DNA of 14,525 nt from Trachelipus rathkii (taxonomy: Eukaryota > Arthropoda > Malacostraca > Isopoda > Trachelipodidae): positions 27,501 through 42,025 of the forward strand of contig JABUQX010100291.1 in the NCBI GenBank assembly GCA_015478945.1, read 5' to 3'. Made by a program: the position numbers and the translations under genes. The notes below the pieces were generated by a model. It made no database searches and was not told where the DNA came from. It worked only from the letters and a program-made list of their open reading frames with translations. Of the stretch, positions 10,722 to 14,525 are shown one piece after another (the first letter of the stretch is position 1; each line of letters opens with the position of its first letter).

Positions 10722-10947
10722 TAACTCAGCTCTCTAATCTATACAGTGCTGCCAAATCACCTCTGTATGATGCGCCGTTGCCAGATTTACCAGTTTGTTT
10801 AATAAATATAATAAGTATTGCATCACTTTATGCAAATGGTTATAGCATAAAATCATTTTCATGTTTCGAGTTGATATTTTCTGAAAGGGGGCGGAGCCTA
10901 AAAAGAGATAAGACTAAAAATATTTTAGGTGTTACTATTGCGTAATG

Positions 10948-10948
<1 letters not shown>

Positions 10949-11029
<81 letters not shown>
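10949..11029. repeat. (GT)n microsatellite (right arm)
   Basis: About 40 TG dinucleotides, the mirror of the (CA)n at 5710-5796. Shared flanking sequence (attgcgtaatgtt) is found in both arms. Confidence 0.97.
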
Positions 11030-11031
<2 letters not shown>

Positions 11032-11597
11032 CATTTATTCTTAGTTCATTACAATAGTTAGGTCAGGATACGTTAAATCTTTGCTTAATATTACTGTGTT
11101 AATGTAAAATCAGCATTGATATGTTAGAGACATGCTTGAAAAAGTGTGAATAGGTTACGTTTTTGCATGTAATAGTTACTTACTATTGTCAAGTATGGAA
11201 CTTTGTTAATGATAGCAGTTTATTCGGGCTTAAGGTGTGTCAGGTTTGTCGTTGCACATTATTTTCTTAGTTCATGTTAGCTTTATTGATGTGGAAACCT
11301 TATTACGTTAGAGTATATTCATGATCAGTATGATAATTACTGCCCATTGTTGTGGTACGCTAAATATTTGATATGTTAGTGTACGATTAACGTTAATATG
11401 GTAGATGTATGCGTCAAAAAAAAAGTAAGAATAGGCTACGTTTTGCGCAATGTTAGTTGCTTTACTGGTGTTAAGTGTGGAACTTTGTTAATGTTAACAG
11501 TTTATTCCTGCTTAAGATGTGTTATGTTTGTCTTTGGGCATTATTTTCTTAGTTCAGGTGATGCTATGTTAGCTTTATTAATGTGAAAACTTTGTTA
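11030..11597. repeat. 283-bp tandem repeat, two copies (right arm)
   Basis: Units run approximately 11030-11297 and 11298-11597, inverted relative to the left arm. The inner unit resembles left units 2 and 3, while the outer one resembles left unit 1 (gttaacagtttattc, gatgtgttatgtttgtc). The right arm therefore seems to lack the middle unit. Confidence 0.88.
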
Positions 11598-11819
11598 CGT
11601 CAGCATATATTGATTGATCAGTGTATAAAGAACTTGAATTTATGTTATGTTTATCCAAATGATACTCAATCTTGACTTGATCAATAGATCAGTAGATCAA
11701 TATATCAATAGATTGGTGGAAGGTGGGTGGGTGGCTTGATTTACTGATTTGCTGATTTACTGTTTTAGCATGTAAAGCAGTAAATTTTTACGTTATAAAC
11801 ATGAAAAGTATAAAAAATT
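11598..11819. other. Arm sequence between tandem units and A-rich zone (right arm)
   Basis: Matches the left arm at about 4660-4878. It contains short repeats of the type gatcaatagatca/gatcaatatatcaatag (11678-11712) and ttactgatttgctgatttactg. No gene is seen. Confidence 0.6.
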
Positions 11820-12250
11820 TTAACAAAACAAAAAAAAAAAAAAAGTTTTAAAGAAATAAAAATAAAAAATAGAAAAAATTAAAAATTAAAAAAATTAAAC
11901 ACAAAGTATAAATGTAAAATAAAACTTATATAAAAATAAAGTTAGAAAATAAATTTAAATAAAAATAAAAAAAATAAAAAATGAAAATAAAGCAAATAAA
12001 CACAAAGTATAAATGCAAAATAAAACTTATATAAAAATAAAGTTAGAAAAATAAAATAAAAACTTATATAAAAAATAAAGTTAGAATGAAATAAAAAAAT
12101 TAAAAAAATTAAACACAAAGTATAAATGCAAAAATAAAACTTATAAAAAATAAAGTTAGAAAAATAAATTTAAAAATAAAAATAAAAAATAAAAAATTAA
12201 AAAAATTAAACACAAAGTATAAATGCAAAATAAAAACTTATAAAAAAATA
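11820..12250. repeat. A-rich zone with iterated motif (right arm)
   Basis: The reverse complement of the left iterated motif, AACACAAAGTATAAATGC, recurs about every 100 bases (near 11898, 11998, 12111 and 12208, with a further copy in the 290-bp duplication at about 12498). Spacers consist of A-rich strings with gttagaaaataaa segments. The long homopolymer of the left arm is only about 14 bases here. Confidence 0.85.
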
Positions 12251-12729
12251 GTAAACAGTATATGTATGCTTCAACTTAGAAAAAAAAATATATTAGTTAA
12301 CGTTTATAAATAGAAAATGAGATTTGAAAATAGAAATGTTAGTCTTCAACGTTTAGAAAATAAAGGTTATCTTTGCATGATGCAATGCAATTGACGATAT
12401 GTACATGATAGAACAGAAGCAGTTATGTGAACAGTAATTATAAATGCAAAAAAAAAAATTAAAAAATAAAAATAAAAAATAAAAAATTAAAAAAATTAAA
12501 CACAAAGTATAAATGCAAAATAAAAACTTATAAAAAAATAGTAAACAGTATATGTATGCTTCAACTTAGAAAAAAAAATATATTAGTTAACGTTTATAAA
12601 TAGAAAATGAGATTTGAAAATAGAAATGTTAGTCTTCAACGTTTAGAAAATAAAGGTTATCTTTGCATGATGCAATGCAATTGACGATATGTACATGTTA
12701 GAACAGATGCAGTTATGTAAACAGTAATG
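12150..12729. repeat. 290-bp tandem duplication private to the right arm
   Basis: 12150-12439 and 12440-12729 are near-identical with a period of 290. They share gtatatgtatgcttcaac, cgtttataaatagaaaatg and gatgcaatgcaattgacg. The left arm has this segment once (about 3880-4060). At three sites near the outer end of the unit the second copy agrees with the left arm while the first has private changes, so the first copy is the derived one or has decayed faster. Confidence 0.93.
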
Positions 12730-12789
12730 ATATTGTATTATTAAATGAATGTTTACTAACTCGGCACCGCACCGGCTCCGCACCGGTGG

Positions 12790-13200
12790 CCGCCACTACC
12801 AACTCTGAATCCTTCCTCAAACTCCTCCTCCTTCCTCATTCCTCCTTCCTTCTTCCTTTCCTCCTTCCTCCTTCTTCCTTCCTTTCTTCTTCTTCTTCCT
12901 CTGTTTTGGCATTCCATGCATTTCTTCTTCTTTTTTTCAGGAAGGGACCCCCCTCCGGTGGGGTCTCTGGACTCCGAGTCCGAATCCGACTCTGTCTCCG
13001 ACTCCGTTTCCGACTCCTTTCTTCTTCTTTCTTTCTTCTTTTTTTCAAAGGGGGACCCCCTCCGGTGGGGTCCCTGGACTCTGAAGCCAGCCGAATCCGA
13101 CTCCGACTCCGAATCCGACTCCAACGCCGACTCCGTCTCCGACTCCGTCTCCTCCAGTTCTCTGGTTTTAATTTTTTTTTTTTTTTGCAGGGCAGCGTCC
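12790..13200. repeat. Polypyrimidine tract with GGACTC/CGACTC arrays and hairpins (right arm)
   Basis: Mirror of the left polypurine tract: C/T-rich on the + strand, with ccttcctccttctt runs, then GC-rich palindromic blocks near 12946-12969, 13051-13074 and 13193-13214. Each block is followed by arrays of cgactccgaatccgac-type units and separated by tttcttctttttttc runs. The blocks are about 100-140 bases apart. Confidence 0.85.
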
Positions 13201-13326
13201 CGCCAGGGGGACGCGAAGATGTAATCGTCTCTCCGACGGGAGTACGTCATCATAACTCCGTATCAAATTTCATCTCTCCGATTCGTTAAGCCTAACAGGA
13301 CTTTCAGGACGAATTTGACCTTGGCG

Positions 13327-13367
13327 CTAAGGGGGCAACACCCCCTTAGGGGTGACCTACGGTCACC
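13327..13367. other. Two adjacent perfect hairpins (right arm)
   Basis: ctaaggggg-caaca-cccccttag (13327-13349) and ggtgacc-tac-ggtcacc (13351-13367) lie one base apart. The second is identical in the left arm; the first is partly lost there (gggggtgttacccc). The pair sits inside the block best conserved between arms. Confidence 0.85.
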
Positions 13368-13947
13368 AAAACTCGCCTGTGGTCCACCTGCTCGATTGGA
13401 AATCGTTAAGCCTAATCTTTACTCACCCGACACACACACACAAGGGCGTAGCGTTATATTTCACCTTCGCTCTCGGGGGCGACCCCCTCTATATACATCC
13501 TACAGACTTGAAATTTACACGGATTCGAGCTTATCCCATATATAGATTATATTCCAAGTTTAAAGCAAATATCTCTTATACTTTTTGAGAAAAAGCTGTT
13601 GGAGCTCCGGAGCACCCAATACTACAGCGATTAATCGAATGTTAATTATTGTAATTATTTTCAGTTGTACTTTTTCATTGTTAAGTACCAGCAGAGCACG
13701 TAGAAAGACGATTTAAAAATCGATTTAGGGGTAATCGATATCGATAAATCGATTGGAACCGTCAAAAAATGATCTATCGATCATTTAAAAAACCTTCTAG
13801 GAACCAAAAAACCCTTTTGAGGGCTCCCGCCGCTTCTGGGAGCTAAAACCTTGAGGAAAGTTCAGACTCCAAAACCTCGGAAGTCGGTCATCCTGACCTT
13901 AAATTCTTCGGTCTCACCGACCTTAAAAATCCTAACCTTGACACGTC

Positions 13948-14042
13948 CTTGAAAAACCAATGTTGCAAAATGTTGCTTGCAACATTTGCAACATTGCTTT
14001 GCAACATTCTGGCTGTGACCTTGGCTGTCAGTTGTCCACCCT
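13948..14042. other. Right flank with a TTGCAACATT palindrome
   Basis: A near-perfect inverted repeat runs 13959-13976 against 13979-13995 (aatgttgcaaaatgttgc, loop tt, gcaacatttgcaacatt; one base missing on the right side). A further gcaacatt follows at 14001-14008. It lies just beyond the right arm and has no counterpart in the left flank. Confidence 0.75.

Positions 14043-14525
<483 letters not shown>

Larger units (their letters stand above)
10158..10844 (-). other. Leader and promoter region of the PolB gene
   Basis: About 690 bases of unique sequence between the PolB start and the inner edge of the right arm. It shows no other open frame of note, a short (CAA)n at 10309-10328, a candidate leader intron and a TATA-like box. 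Confidence 0.5.
2630..13947 (-). mobile_element. PolB-bearing element with about 3.2-kb inverted arms (Polinton-related or foldback-like)
   Basis: Two long inverted arms (2630-5886 and 10845-13947) flank a unique core of about 5 kb whose only recognisable gene is a protein-primed-type family-B DNA polymerase on the minus strand. Total length is about 11.3 kb. Known: Polintons/Mavericks, adintoviruses and bidnaviruses carry such a PolB, and protein-primed replicons have inverted termini. Polintons normally also carry a retroviral-type integrase, a protease, a packaging ATPase and capsid genes. None is visible here. The arms hold nested tandem repeats, as in foldback elements. Inferred: a minimal polymerase-only element, or a non-autonomous derivative. 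The outer ends are placed where arm similarity fades (near gatacgtcaag on the left and cttgacacgtcc on the right) and may be off by tens of bases. No target-site duplication was identified. Confidence 0.75.
10845..13947 (-). repeat. Right inverted arm of the PolB element
   Basis: Mirror counterpart of 2630-5886. It starts at its inner edge with gcataaaatcattttcatg and aagggggcggagcct, then (GT)n, two rather than three 283-bp units, an A-rich zone, a private 290-bp duplication, a polypyrimidine tract, the hairpin block and the GATC/ATCGAT-rich outer end. It is slightly shorter than the left arm because of array copy-number differences. Extra bases next to the GC-rich inner edge (about 10902-10917) are absent on the left. 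Confidence 0.93.

Noticed and set aside
11398..11586. A 62-codon + strand open frame in the right arm
   Set aside because: It lies inside the non-coding 283-bp tandem units and the other unit and the left arm do not keep the frame.
12756..13289. Several overlapping open frames on both strands of the right polypyrimidine tract
   Set aside because: All encode low-complexity Ser/Asp, Arg/Leu, Lys/Glu or Phe runs; indels between arms shift the frames, so there is no sign of protein-level selection.
13315..13588. Two overlapping open frames of 76-78 codons in the conserved hairpin block
   Set aside because: No recognisable protein features, and they are interrupted at the matching place in the left arm; conservation there fits structured DNA better than coding.
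2630..13947. Inverted arms as a fold-back sequencing or assembly artefact
   Set aside because: The arms differ by substitutions, microsatellite lengths and array copy numbers, and are separated by 5 kb of unique sequence.

Overview
The window looks like repeat-rich nuclear DNA of an invertebrate. It holds no intact host gene. Long (TA)n, (AAT)n and (CA)n microsatellites, a decayed non-LTR retrotransposon at the left edge, and a broken family-B DNA polymerase of the protein-primed, Polinton-like type all point to an animal genome. The style of the retrotransposon and the density of dinucleotide repeats remind me of decapod crustaceans, but that is a low-confidence impression.

Layout: 1-1208 is the 3' end of a non-LTR retrotransposon on the + strand, ending in an A-rich tail that runs into (AT)n. 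1209-2146 is mostly microsatellite. 2147-2629 is a non-coding spacer with a 30-bp tandem repeat. From about 2630 to 13947 lies one large symmetrical element: a left inverted arm (2630-5886), a unique core (5887-10844) and a right inverted arm (10845-13947). The right flank holds a short palindrome and then (TA)n/(AAT)n to the window end.

The core carries one recognisable gene, on the minus strand: a protein-primed-type PolB of roughly 1,390 codons (10157 down to 5995). It is interrupted by four apparent frameshifts and one in-frame stop. In order it shows an N-terminal domain, a Cys/His-rich zinc region, a 3'-5' exonuclease, a VSR/PD-(D/E)XK-like insert, the polymerase palm, and a C-terminal thumb region. 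Exonuclease and polymerase catalytic motifs are intact. Poly(A) signals follow the stop codon, and a candidate TATA box and leader intron precede the start.

The arms, about 3.1-3.3 kb each, carry the same ordered modules in mirror image. From outside in these are a GATC/ATCGAT-rich end, a conserved hairpin block, a polypurine tract with spaced GC-rich hairpins, an A/T-rich zone with an iterated motif containing GCATTTATACTTTGTG, 283-bp tandem repeats, a CA/GT microsatellite, and a GC-box-like inner edge. Array copy numbers differ between arms. I saw no integrase, transposase, capsid, packaging ATPase or protease. The whole therefore reads as a polymerase-only element with foldback-like arms, either a stripped Polinton/adintovirus/bidnavirus relative or a non-autonomous element mobilised by others. 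This is the most notable object in the window.
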